A stretch of DNA of 5,563 bases from Epulopiscium sp. Nele67-Bin004. Its GTDB lineage: Bacteria > Bacillota_A > Clostridia > Lachnospirales > Cellulosilyticaceae. The number at the start of each line of letters is the position of its first letter. Positions within the stretch are counted from its first letter, which is position 1. Shown one piece after another: positions 1 through 5,563 of the stretch. The notes beneath the pieces are model-generated. The model worked only from the letters and a program-made list of their open reading frames with translations, made no database searches and was not told the DNA's origin. The DNA lies in assembly GCA_002007315.1 (NCBI GenBank), contig LNZQ01000114.1, positions 1 to 5,563 of the forward strand, read 5' to 3'. Position numbers and translations under genes: made by a program.

Positions 1-1
1 C

Positions 2-247
2 TTTTGATGGAACAGCAAACACTATTATATCTTTATCTTTAACAGCTTCTTCAATGTTAGATGTTATCTCAATATCTGGGGGAATTTTTTTTCCTGGCAA
101 ACACACTCTGTTTTCCCTATGCAAACTTAAGTCGTTTGCCTCCGACTCGGTATGACACCAAAAAGTCACTTTGTTATCTTTCTCATTAAGTAGTAGTCCT
201 AATGCAAGCCCCCAGCTTCCCGCACCTAATACGCTAATTTTATTCAT
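2..247 (-). CDS. gpsA: NAD(P)H-dependent glycerol-3-phosphate dehydrogenase, N-terminal part (runs off the left edge)
   Basis: Cytosolic enzyme that reduces dihydroxyacetone phosphate to sn-glycerol-3-phosphate, the backbone donor for phospholipids. Only the first 82 codons are in the window; a full protein is usually about 330-340 residues. The visible part begins MNKISVLGAGSWGLALGLLL, a Rossmann-fold dinucleotide-binding loop (GAGSWG at residues 8-13). It continues with an LPG..IP...I..T segment (residues 50-62) and ends in the AVPSK stretch (78-82) that closes the first nucleotide-binding half in this family. The ATG at 247 is well supported: AGGAG lies 7 nt upstream (255-259). The gene starts 19 nt after the plsY stop, so it is probably co-transcribed with it. 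Product and substrate pathway follow directly from PlsY, which consumes glycerol-3-phosphate. The assignment is firm, although the catalytic C-terminal domain is not seen. Confidence 0.93.
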   Translation of the reverse strand, partial: MNKISVLGAGSWGLALGLLLNEKDNKVTFWCHTESEANDLSLHRENRVCLPGKKIPPDIEITSNIEEAVKDKDIIVFAVPSK

Positions 248-254
248 GGTATCT

Positions 255-259
255 CTCCT
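255..259 (-). promoter_or_regulatory. Ribosome binding site of gpsA
   Basis: AGGAG lies 7 nt before the ATG at 247, in the 19-nt spacer after plsY. The spacer is too short to hold a promoter or terminator, so gpsA is most likely on the same transcript as plsY. Confidence 0.85.
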
Positions 260-266
260 CGCTTTT

Positions 267-881
267 TTATTGTTGTTCTTTTTTCTGACCTAGTTTAGAT
301 TCTGTACCTTTCATTATTCGTTTGATGTTGCTTCTGTGCCTAAAAATTGTTATAAAAGAAATTGTTGCACCAAGTATAACGGCTTCTGTAACTGATGGTT
401 GGTATCTATGAAATAAGTATATTAAAATTGGAATAGATGCTGTAAGTAACATAGAACTTAAAGAAACAATCTTTGTTAGATATGCACTTATAAGAAATAT
501 TATACTTACAATTATCCCTATTCTAACATCAATAAAATATATACTTCCAACTGTTACCGCAATTCCTTTTCCGCCTTTAAATCCAAAAAACATAGGGTAA
601 CTATGCCCAATTATTGCCCCTATTGCAGCATATAAACCTGCAATTATACTATCTTCTGGAAACAACAATCTTGAAACTACGACAGCTATAATAGCTTTTA
701 GTAAATCCCCTATGAACACGGTTAGGGCGGCTTTTTTTCCAAATACTCGCAATATATTCGTACTACCTGCATTTCCGCTACCGTGTTCTCTGATGTCAGT
801 TCCTTGAAGTCTACTGTACACAATAGCAGTTTGTATTCCCCCTAGCAAATATCCTATTACTAACGCTATTAGTCTAAACAT
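267..881 (-). CDS. plsY: Acyl-phosphate:glycerol-3-phosphate acyltransferase PlsY
   Basis: Integral membrane enzyme that transfers an acyl group from acyl-phosphate (made by PlsX) to position 1 of glycerol-3-phosphate, giving lysophosphatidic acid, the first committed membrane phospholipid step in most Gram-positive bacteria. The 204 residues match the family length. All three cytoplasmic motifs are visible: GSGNAGSTN..R at 34-45 (Ser35, Arg45), GHSYPMFFGFKGGKG at 92-106 (phosphate-binding glycine loop), and HR.NI.R...GTE.KLG at 182-198 (Asn185, Glu194). Hydrophobic segments lie near residues 1-21, 51-73, 79-97, 108-158 and 165-180, followed by a short charged tail. The ATG at 881 follows the der stop after 1 nt. 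Its only AGGA-type Shine-Dalgarno is about 13 nt upstream, inside the last der codons, so translation probably depends on coupling to der. gpsA, which makes the substrate, follows immediately. Confidence 0.96.
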   Translation of the reverse strand: MFRLIALVIGYLLGGIQTAIVYSRLQGTDIREHGSGNAGSTNILRVFGKKAALTVFIGDLLKAIIAVVVSRLLFPEDSIIAGLYAAIGAIIGHSYPMFFGFKGGKGIAVTVGSIYFIDVRIGIIVSIIFLISAYLTKIVSLSSMLLTASIPILIYLFHRYQPSVTEAVILGATISFITIFRHRSNIKRIMKGTESKLGQKKEQQ

Positions 882-882
882 G

Positions 883-2208
883 TTATTCTTTGCTTCCTTT
901 CTCCCTTACTATAAAATGAATTGGTGTCCCCTTAAAGCCAAATGCCTCTCTCATTTGATTTTCTATATATCGTTGATATGAGAAGTGCATAAGCTGTTTA
1001 TCGTTTACAAATAAAATAAATGTTGGTGGCTTAATACTAACTTGCGTCATATAAAAAATCTTTAGGGCTTTCCCCTTGTCAGATGGTGGCTGGTTCATAG
1101 CCATAGCCTCATATAACACATCGTTTAGCACACCCGTACTTATTCGCATACATTGATTTTGCGAAATCATCTTAATCGTATCAAATAACTTAGTAACTCG
1201 TTGTCCCGTTTTTGCTGATATAAATGCACATGGAGCGTATCTCATGTATGCAAGAGTATTTGTTATTTCTTTTATATACTCGTTCATCGTCTTGTCGTTC
1301 TTTTCGATAGAGTCCCATTTGTTAACGGCAACTATACAGCCTTTTCCTGCCTCATGTGCCATACCTGCAATTTTTGTATCTTGCTCAGTTATACCCTCAT
1401 TTACATCAATCAAAATTAAAACTATATCAGCACGTTCAACTGCAGCTACTGTTCTTATTATACTATATTTTTCGATATCTTCCTTTACTTTTTTTCGTTT
1501 TCTAAGACCTGCTGTATCTATAAGTGTATATTTTTGGTCATCTATTATAACATCAGTGTCAATCGAGTCACGTGTTGTTCCAGCAATATCGCTAACTATA
1601 ACACGTTCCTCACCAAGCACTTTATTTACAAGTGATGATTTTCCTACATTTGGCTTTCCTATAATTGCTACTTTTATAACATCGTCTTCATCTTCTTCAT
1701 CAAGGACAGTCGGAAAATGTGCAACAATTTCATCAAGCATATCCCCAAAATTTAACATTTGTCCTGCCGATACTGGTATTGGGTCACCAAGTCCTAGGCT
1801 ATAAAATTCATATATACCCATTTCATATTTAGCCATGTCATCAACTTTATTTACAACTAAAATAACTGGCTTGTGTGCACGACGTAACATATTTGCAACA
1901 TGCATATCCGAGTCTGTTACTCCTGTCTTAACGTCAACTAAAAGCACGATAACGTCTGCCGACTCAATCGCCACTTCGGCTTGTCTTCTCATTTGGCTCA
2001 AAATAAAATCTGTGCTTTCTGGCTCGATACCGCCCGTATCAATCATCGTAAACTTATGCGTAAGCCACTCAACGTCTGCATAAATTCTATCTCTTGTTAC
2101 CCCTGGTGTATCATCTACTATCGAAATTCTTGCTTTTGCTAACCTGTTAAATAATGTAGATTTTCCTACATTTGGTCTACCTATTATTGCTACTATTGGC
2201 TTGCTCAT
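883..2208 (-). CDS. der: Ribosome biogenesis double GTPase Der (EngA)
   Basis: Essential cytosolic GTPase that binds the 50S subunit during its late assembly. The 441-residue product has the family's unique layout. The first G domain has GRPNVGKS at 10-17, DTGG at 57-60 and NKVD at 120-123. The second has GKPNVGKSS at 184-192, DTAG at 231-234 and NKWD at 296-299. A C-terminal KH-like RNA-binding domain covers about 355-435. An acidic linker (about 169-176, rich in Asp/Glu) separates the two G domains. I chose the ATG at 2208 ([10 protein letters not shown]) over an in-frame ATG at 2229 because GGAGAGG sits 5 nt upstream of it and homologues begin at the first beta strand. The start lies inside the 3' end of the DUF512 gene (32-nt overlap), so the two are probably translationally coupled. 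All nucleotide-binding motifs are intact. Confidence 0.97.
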   Translation of the reverse strand: MSKPIVAIIGRPNVGKSTLFNRLAKARISIVDDTPGVTRDRIYADVEWLTHKFTMIDTGGIEPESTDFILSQMRRQAEVAIESADVIVLLVDVKTGVTDSDMHVANMLRRAHKPVILVVNKVDDMAKYEMGIYEFYSLGLGDPIPVSAGQMLNFGDMLDEIVAHFPTVLDEEDEDDVIKVAIIGKPNVGKSSLVNKVLGEERVIVSDIAGTTRDSIDTDVIIDDQKYTLIDTAGLRKRKKVKEDIEKYSIIRTVAAVERADIVLILIDVNEGITEQDTKIAGMAHEAGKGCIVAVNKWDSIEKNDKTMNEYIKEITNTLAYMRYAPCAFISAKTGQRVTKLFDTIKMISQNQCMRISTGVLNDVLYEAMAMNQPPSDKGKALKIFYMTQVSIKPPTFILFVNDKQLMHFSYQRYIENQMREAFGFKGTPIHFIVREKGSKE

Positions 2209-3553
2209 ATTGACCTCTCCTCTTGTCATTCGTTTGTTGTGTATTTATTTTTGTTATTGCTTGTAACCACTTATCGCCGTCTGTTGAAACAATTTGTATT
2301 GTGCAACCTAGTTGTTGTTCAACGTCTATCGTTGTATAATCATCCAAAAATATAGGTTCACCACACTTTAACATATTTTCGGCTATTAATAAAGTTTTAT
2401 TTTTTACATTTTTATCTTGTAGATGAGCCACTATGTCTTGTCCTGTCAATAGCCCTGTTACTGTAACATTCTCTCCAAAAAAATGATTTGTTACTCCTTG
2501 AACGTCTATATCTATATTACAAAACTTCTTATTTACTAGCTCTGCATTTTGTTTCATAAATTTTTCTGCTATTTTACCTGTCACGCAAACATATTGCAAT
2601 GATATATCATTTTGTTCATACTTTGATAACTCATGTGTTAGTTCTGTTCTAAACTTTGTCAACATGCCAACCCCGTTATCAAGAACTTGAAATCCCTCAT
2701 ATTCCTCGTATGTTAGGGCATCTTGGTCAGCGACAACGTAAAACTCATCTGCTGCATAAACAAAGCGTGTATCCATCTTTTCAAAATAATATTTTTGCCA
2801 TCTTTTAACTATATCGATAACTACTTTTGCCGAGGGTTGATCAAAAGACTCTAGGTAGGGCAAATTTTCTCTAAATCTTGAAATTCCAACTGGTACGATA
2901 GTTAGTGATAATATATCGGGTATAAACTCACTTAAATCTTTTATAGTTTTTTCGAGTATTTCACCGTCATTTATGCCTTTGCATAATACTATTTGTCCAT
3001 TAATTTTTATACCCGATTTTACTAATCTTTCAATTTGTTCTAATATTTTGCCCGCATGTTTGTTGTGTAGGAGAGATTTTCGCACATCTGGATCAGTAGC
3101 ATGTATCGAAATATTTATTGGTGATAATCTATATTTTATCAACCTCTCCATATCAAATTCAGACATATTTGTTAGTGTTATATAATTACCATTTAAAAAT
3201 GACAATCGCCAATCGTCATCTTTAAAATATACAGTTTTCCTCATATTTGGGGGCAGTTGATCTATAAAACAAAACTTACATTTGTTTCGACATCGTATCA
3301 AATCATCCATAAGCTCTGTTTCAAAAACAAGCCCCAAATCTTCAGATATTTCTTTTTCAATTTCTAGTATCCAGCGTGATTTATTTGGCTTTTCAATTTC
3401 AACTTCTATAAATTCATCTGATAACAAATATCTATAATCAAATACATCCACAATTTGTTGACCATTTATAGAAACCAACAAATCTCCTGCTTCAATCTCC
3501 ATTTCTTCTGCTATACTGTACTCTTGAACCTCTATTATCTTATGCTTTTTCAT
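2177..3553 (-). CDS. PDZ / radical SAM / DUF512 protein of unknown function
   Basis: The 458-residue product has three parts. The N-terminal PDZ-like domain (about 1-65) has [13 protein letters not shown] at 22-34, the typical carboxylate-loop and strand pattern. The radical SAM-like core carries a Cys-x3-Cys-x2-Cys cluster at Cys88, Cys92 and Cys95 ([14 protein letters not shown]), which would bind a 4Fe-4S cluster and S-adenosylmethionine. The C-terminal DUF512 region (from about 220 to 435) includes [10 protein letters not shown] near 265-274 and a second conserved block, [21 protein letters not shown], around 353-373. The family is common in Clostridia, usually beside der as here. Its substrate is not known to me, so no reaction is claimed. 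The ATG at 3553 lies 10 nt after the pgeF stop; its Shine-Dalgarno is weak, which suggests coupled translation. The last 15 or so residues ([10 protein letters not shown]...) are basic and polar and double as the ribosome binding site and start of der. Confidence 0.92.
   Translation of the reverse strand: MKKHKIIEVQEYSIAEEMEIEAGDLLVSINGQQIVDVFDYRYLLSDEFIEVEIEKPNKSRWILEIEKEISEDLGLVFETELMDDLIRCRNKCKFCFIDQLPPNMRKTVYFKDDDWRLSFLNGNYITLTNMSEFDMERLIKYRLSPINISIHATDPDVRKSLLHNKHAGKILEQIERLVKSGIKINGQIVLCKGINDGEILEKTIKDLSEFIPDILSLTIVPVGISRFRENLPYLESFDQPSAKVVIDIVKRWQKYYFEKMDTRFVYAADEFYVVADQDALTYEEYEGFQVLDNGVGMLTKFRTELTHELSKYEQNDISLQYVCVTGKIAEKFMKQNAELVNKKFCNIDIDVQGVTNHFFGENVTVTGLLTGQDIVAHLQDKNVKNKTLLIAENMLKCGEPIFLDDYTTIDVEQQLGCTIQIVSTDGDKWLQAITKINTQQTNDKRRGQYEQANSSNNR
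2214..2220 (-). promoter_or_regulatory. Ribosome binding site of der, inside the DUF512 gene
   Basis: GGAGAGG ends 5 nt before the ATG at 2208. Together with the start codon it forms the 12-base string GAGGTCAATATG, which is also found at the FlhB-like gene start. It selects 2208 over the in-frame ATG at 2229, which would lie upstream of this site. Confidence 0.85.
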
Positions 3554-3563
3554 CTTTAATTCT

Positions 3564-4364
3564 CTACTTTCTAAGGCTCATAAATGCTGCTAAAGACCCC
3601 CTGTTTCCACCTGTTTTTCTATGCGAAAAAAATGTATCTGGGTTGCAACAAGTACACATTGATGCAACATATATTTTTTGTATGCCTAGTAGTTCAAGAC
3701 TTTTTTTGTTGCATGCCCAAAGGTCAATATTATACTTATTTATAGTTTTATCATACACCACAAATTCATCAAATATCGGCTTAGCCAAAAATACATCCGC
3801 TACATCATTATGAACTTCAAAACAGCTAGAACATATTGATGGACCTATTCCAACTTCTATATCTTCAAAACTAATACCATGTTGCTCGTTCCATATTGTT
3901 GCAAGTTTTTTTCCTATTTCTTCAACTGTGCCACGCCACCCTGCGTGTGCTATTCCTATCATATTGTGCTTAGGTGCATAAAAAAATAGTGGTACACAAT
4001 CCGCATAATATGTAACTAGTGTAACTTCTTCTTCATCTGTATAAATTCCATCTATATCACTAAATTTATTTGGTGTATAAATTCCATTGCCAAGGTCATC
4101 TTTTGTTACTTTTATTACTGCTGTTTTGTGCGTTTGTTGTGATGCTACAAAACTATTTTTGTCTACGCCAAGTGCCTCAGCCATAATAGAATAGTTTTGT
4201 AATACATTGTCTGGCTCATCACCTCGGTTAAAACCTAGGTTTAACGATTCATAATCTCCCTTACTTACTCCTCCAAGTTTAGTTGAAAAAGCATGAATAA
4301 CTTTGTCTTCCCACCCATTAAATACAACTAACGGAATACCTTTATTTATAATTTTTGCGTCCAT
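3564..4364 (-). CDS. pgeF: PgeF/YlmD/YfiH family protein (Cu-oxidase_4, 'polyphenol oxidase' fold)
   Basis: 266-residue cytosolic protein of the family variously named polyphenol oxidase, laccase-domain protein or peptidoglycan editing factor. Characterised relatives (B. subtilis YlmD, human LACC1/FAMIN) act as zinc-dependent purine nucleoside enzymes, and E. coli YfiH is linked to fidelity of peptidoglycan precursor synthesis. Conserved blocks seen in order: FSTKLGGVS (26-34), SLNLG (40-44), QQTH (76-79), DIDGIYT (103-109), YADCVP (120-125), HAGWRGT (140-146), GPSICSSCFEV (174-184) and FFSHRKTGG (245-253). His79, Cys123 and His140 are the expected metal ligands, and all are present. I chose the ATG at 4364 because GGGAGG lies 6 nt upstream (4371-4376); an in-frame extension to 4412 would run back into yraN without such a site. 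It follows the yraN stop by 1 nt. The fold assignment is strong; the physiological substrate is uncertain. Confidence 0.93.
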   Translation of the reverse strand: MDAKIINKGIPLVVFNGWEDKVIHAFSTKLGGVSKGDYESLNLGFNRGDEPDNVLQNYSIMAEALGVDKNSFVASQQTHKTAVIKVTKDDLGNGIYTPNKFSDIDGIYTDEEEVTLVTYYADCVPLFFYAPKHNMIGIAHAGWRGTVEEIGKKLATIWNEQHGISFEDIEVGIGPSICSSCFEVHNDVADVFLAKPIFDEFVVYDKTINKYNIDLWACNKKSLELLGIQKIYVASMCTCCNPDTFFSHRKTGGNRGSLAAFMSLRK

Positions 4365-4365
4365 T

Positions 4366-4731
4366 TTAGCCCTCCCAAAATGCATTTGGTAGATGATTAA
4401 TTTTATCATCACACACTTCTACCACATCAAATCTGCAATATACATCTAGTTTATGTGTGTATAAATAGTATTTTGCAACTTTTATGATATTTTTTCGTTT
4501 AGAATAGTTTACAGCTTCTCTAGGATGTCCAAACGCCGAACTTTGTCTATACTTAACCTCAACAAAAACCAAGTAATTGTTATCCCTTGCGATAATATCA
4601 ATTTCGCCTGTTTTGTTTCTATAGTTTTTTGTTACAATCGTATAGCCTAAATCTTCAAGATATTTAACAGCCAAGTTTTCGTATTTTGTCCCTACTCCTC
4701 TACTACCGTTTTGTCCTTGCGTATAATTCAT
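4366..4731 (-). CDS. yraN: YraN/UPF0102 family endonuclease-fold protein
   Basis: Small cytosolic protein of 121 residues, the usual length for UPF0102. It has a PD-(D/E)xK nuclease-like core: G-E-I-D-I-I at 42-47 (Glu43, Asp45) followed by V-F-V-E-V-K-Y-R at 55-62 (Glu58, Lys60). It also has the family signature AFGHPREAVNYSKRKNI at 66-82. The N-terminal helix GTKYENLAVKYLEDLGYTIV and the N-Y-R-N motif before the acidic pair also match. The fold suggests DNA or RNA binding and possible cleavage, but I know of no firmly established cellular role. Three in-frame starts are possible: GTG 4740, ATG 4737 and ATG 4731. I chose 4731 because AGGTGAT at 4736-4742 matches the anti-Shine-Dalgarno with correct spacing only for that codon. 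The gene overlaps the end of the FlhB-like gene by 29 nt and ends 1 nt before pgeF. Confidence 0.92.
   Translation of the reverse strand: MNYTQGQNGSRGVGTKYENLAVKYLEDLGYTIVTKNYRNKTGEIDIIARDNNYLVFVEVKYRQSSAFGHPREAVNYSKRKNIIKVAKYYLYTHKLDVYCRFDVVEVCDDKINHLPNAFWEG
4371..4376 (-). promoter_or_regulatory. Ribosome binding site of pgeF, inside the last yraN codons
   Basis: GGGAGG lies 6 nt before the ATG at 4364 and is embedded in the last codons of yraN (Trp-Glu-Gly-stop). It sets the pgeF start at 4364 instead of the longer in-frame opening at 4412. Confidence 0.85.
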
Positions 4732-4981
4732 CGACATCACCTACAAACATTAGAATTTTTGCCACAAGCTCATAAACTTCTGGCGGAATTTGAGTTCCAA
4801 CTTCTACCTCTGTTAAGAGATTTGCCAATTTTTTGTCTTCATATACAGGTACAGCATTTTTTTTTGCTTCTTCTATTATCTTTTCTGCAACAGCACCTTT
4901 TCCTGAGGCAACAATTTCTGGGGCTTTTTCGCCCCCCTCATATGCAATTGCTACTGCTTTTTTTAGTGGTTTTTTTTCCAT
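4703..4981 (-). CDS. Stand-alone FlhB cytoplasmic-domain protein (YlqH-like)
   Basis: 92-residue protein matching only the C-terminal cytoplasmic part of FlhB/YscU export-switch proteins. It shows K-K-A-V-A-I-A-Y (7-14), APEIVASGKGAVAEKI (20-35), A-V-P-V-Y-E-D (43-49), L-L (55-56) and I-P-P-E-V-Y (65-70). It lacks the membrane domain and the Asn-Pro-Thr-His autocleavage motif of full-length FlhB: it begins just where the cleaved C-terminal fragment of FlhB would begin. The ATG at 4981 is preferred because a GGGGGGAGG run lies 5 nt upstream; an in-frame ATG at 5011 lies inside the preceding gene. B. subtilis has a comparable protein, YlqH, beside rnhB. Its partner here is a FliK-like protein immediately upstream, which suggests retained contact between hook-length control and export-gate domains. 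A role in flagellar substrate switching is inferred, not shown. Confidence 0.9.
   Translation of the reverse strand: MEKKPLKKAVAIAYEGGEKAPEIVASGKGAVAEKIIEEAKKNAVPVYEDKKLANLLTEVEVGTQIPPEVYELVAKILMFVGDVDELYARTKR
4736..4742 (-). promoter_or_regulatory. Ribosome binding site of yraN, inside the FlhB-like gene
   Basis: AGGTGAT matches the anti-Shine-Dalgarno of 16S rRNA over seven bases. Its AGG is 8 nt from the ATG at 4731, but only 2 nt from the ATG at 4737, and it overlaps the GTG at 4740. It therefore decides the yraN start as 4731 and implies that ribosomes finishing the FlhB-like gene overlap the initiation site. Confidence 0.75.
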
Positions 4982-4986
4982 ATTGA

Positions 4987-4995
4987 CCTCCCCCC
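4987..4995 (-). promoter_or_regulatory. Ribosome binding site of the FlhB-like gene
   Basis: The run GGGGGGAGG ends 5 nt before the ATG at 4981. Its first G is the last base of the TAG stop of the FliK-like gene. This fixes the start at 4981 rather than the upstream in-frame ATG at 5011. Confidence 0.85.
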
Positions 4996-5441
4996 TAAAT
5001 TTTAAAGTCAAAATTACTAATGTTTGCCATCGCTTGAAGATTTATGCTCGGGGTTTCTTCCTTATTATTAGTATCAATACTTATTCCACTAATTTTGTAC
5101 CCCTCCTCATCAGCTATTTTTATAAGTTGTGTCAAATGTGGTTGCAAATATGATTGTATTTCTTTATTTTCCACAAATAGATGAATGTTTAAGTCTTTAT
5201 CAACTTTATGGATGTGCAACTGAATATGTTCAAGTGCAACCATATCAAGTGCAATAACGATATACAAACCTTGGTCGTTTTTACCGTTTGACCCTTTCGG
5301 CTCAAAAAAGTGCACACTACCATTTTCAAGTTGATGATGCAACATAGGCGATAGCAAATTAAACTGCCCATCTTGTTGCAGCTTTACCATTACTTCAGTT
5401 TTTTCTCTTGCCACTTCAAGGTTTTCTTTCAAAGATATTTC
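4995..5441 (-). CDS. FliK-like flagellar hook-length control C-terminal domain (YlqG-like), 5' truncated at a junction
   Basis: About 145-149 residues remain of what is probably a longer protein; FliK-type proteins are usually several hundred residues. The region from about 56 to 120 (numbered from the TTG at 5432) has the hydrophobic pattern of the FliK C-terminal domain: G-L-Y-I-V-I-A-L-D-M-V-A-L-E-H-I-Q-L, then DLNIHLFVENKEIQSYL, then LIKIADEEGYKISGISI. The first 45 residues are polar and probably linker. The frame stays open past 5432 through codons S-I-E-Q to a TGA at 5445-5447, which falls in foreign-looking sequence, so the true start is probably lost. A TTG at 5432 with AGGA 8 nt upstream could be read as a start, but part of that context may be foreign. 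The TAG stop overlaps the G-rich ribosome binding site of the FlhB-like gene. Pairing with the FlhB domain supports the call; sequence alone is moderate evidence. Confidence 0.7.
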   Translation of the reverse strand, partial: EISLKENLEVAREKTEVMVKLQQDGQFNLLSPMLHHQLENGSVHFFEPKGSNGKNDQGLYIVIALDMVALEHIQLHIHKVDKDLNIHLFVENKEIQSYLQPHLTQLIKIADEEGYKISGISIDTNNKEETPSINLQAMANISNFDFKI

Positions 5442-5563
5442 CTGTCACCAGGAGGGGGCGCTATGAGTGTGGCTGAATTTCAGCATATGAATGGCTTCAG
5501 GGCGGGACTCTTATCATACATGTAAAGTTTCATGCAGATTGGACAATGTACAGTGGAGTTAAA
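5442..5563. repeat. Foreign, host-like tail: probable fragment of a fish dispersed repeat joined to the bacterial contig
   Basis: This end differs sharply from the rest of the window. It has 46% G+C against about 35% in the operon, no gene continuing from the left, and no bacterial domain. Landmarks are GGGGGCGCTATGA near 5453-5465, GGGCGGGACTCTTATCATAC near 5500-5519, and GCAGATTGGACAATGTA near 5534-5550. From memory, closely similar strings occur very commonly in teleost fish genomes as a dispersed repeat; I could not verify this here. The boundary is uncertain by several bases, between about 5433 and 5447. Alternatives are a bacterial mobile element end or an unrelated bacterial segment, but no inverted repeat, transposase or target duplication is visible. 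No gene is annotated in this stretch. Confidence 0.6.

Noticed and set aside
248..266. Possible promoter or terminator between plsY and gpsA.
   Set aside because: The spacer is only 19 nt and is filled by the gpsA ribosome site. There is no room for -35/-10 boxes and no stem-loop followed by a T run on the transcribed strand.
1244..1804. Plus-strand open frame of 186 codons.
   Set aside because: It lies inside der on the opposite strand. Its product is a low-complexity Ser/Ile/Thr-rich shadow of the GTPase codons, and der has all expected motifs.
4711..5153. Two plus-strand open frames opposite the FlhB-like and FliK-like genes, one Leu/Phe-rich and apparently membrane-like.
   Set aside because: The hydrophobic runs come from the complement of Lys/Glu-rich codons in the FlhB-like gene. 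There is no ribosome binding site and no family resemblance.
5189..5371. Minus-strand 60-codon frame within the FliK-like gene.
   Set aside because: It is a shifted frame of a better supported coding region and has no domain signal of its own.
5433..5460. Insertion sequence end interrupting the FliK-like gene.
   Set aside because: No terminal inverted repeat, target-site duplication or transposase fragment is visible, and the tail resembles eukaryotic repeat DNA rather than a bacterial element. It cannot be fully excluded, because the sequence stops 120 bases later.
5463..5525. Plus-strand mini-ORF of 20 codons beginning ATGAGTGTGGCT with a GGAGGGGG sequence just upstream, which resembles a bacterial ribosome site.
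   Set aside because: It lies wholly in the foreign-looking tail, is very short, has no recognisable domain, and the G-run belongs to the repeat-like motif. Chance is the simplest explanation.

Overview
The window is a compact run of minus-strand bacterial genes from a low-GC Clostridium-like Firmicute (about one third G+C where I sampled it), joined at its right end to about 120 bases that look foreign. Protein family, gene order and strong GGAGG-type ribosome binding sites all fit class Clostridia, probably Lachnospirales. The last ~120 bases are richer in G+C (57 of 123 bases, 46%) and have no bacterial coding character. From memory they resemble a dispersed repeat of bony-fish genomes. If so, this is a fish-gut metagenome contig with a chimeric end, and an Epulopiscium-type surgeonfish symbiont is an attractive but unproven source.

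In transcription order (right to left) the layout is: a FliK-like hook-length-control C-terminal domain, cut off at the foreign junction (YlqG-like, 5441-4995); a stand-alone FlhB cytoplasmic-domain protein (YlqH-like, 4981-4703); a YraN/UPF0102 endonuclease-fold protein (4731-4366); a PgeF/YlmD-type multicopper-oxidase-like protein (4364-3564); a PDZ + radical SAM + DUF512 protein (3553-2177); the double-GTPase ribosome assembly factor Der (2208-883); the acyl-phosphate glycerol-3-phosphate acyltransferase PlsY (881-267); and the first 82 residues of glycerol-3-phosphate dehydrogenase GpsA (247 to the left edge).

Neighbouring genes overlap by 29-32 nt or are separated by 1-19 nt. No internal promoter, terminator, RNA gene, CRISPR array or insertion sequence was seen, so the set reads as one polycistronic operon whose promoter and terminator lie outside the window. 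GpsA makes glycerol-3-phosphate and PlsY acylates it to lysophosphatidate, so the downstream end is the entry to phospholipid synthesis. Der serves 50S subunit maturation, and the DUF512 protein next to it is a conserved but functionally unassigned clostridial partner. The FliK-like/FlhB-like pair is a displaced pair of flagellar export-switch domains within a housekeeping operon.

I found no convincing new multi-gene system. The points most worth a second look are the chimeric right end, the unassigned radical SAM protein, and the FliK-like/FlhB-like pair.
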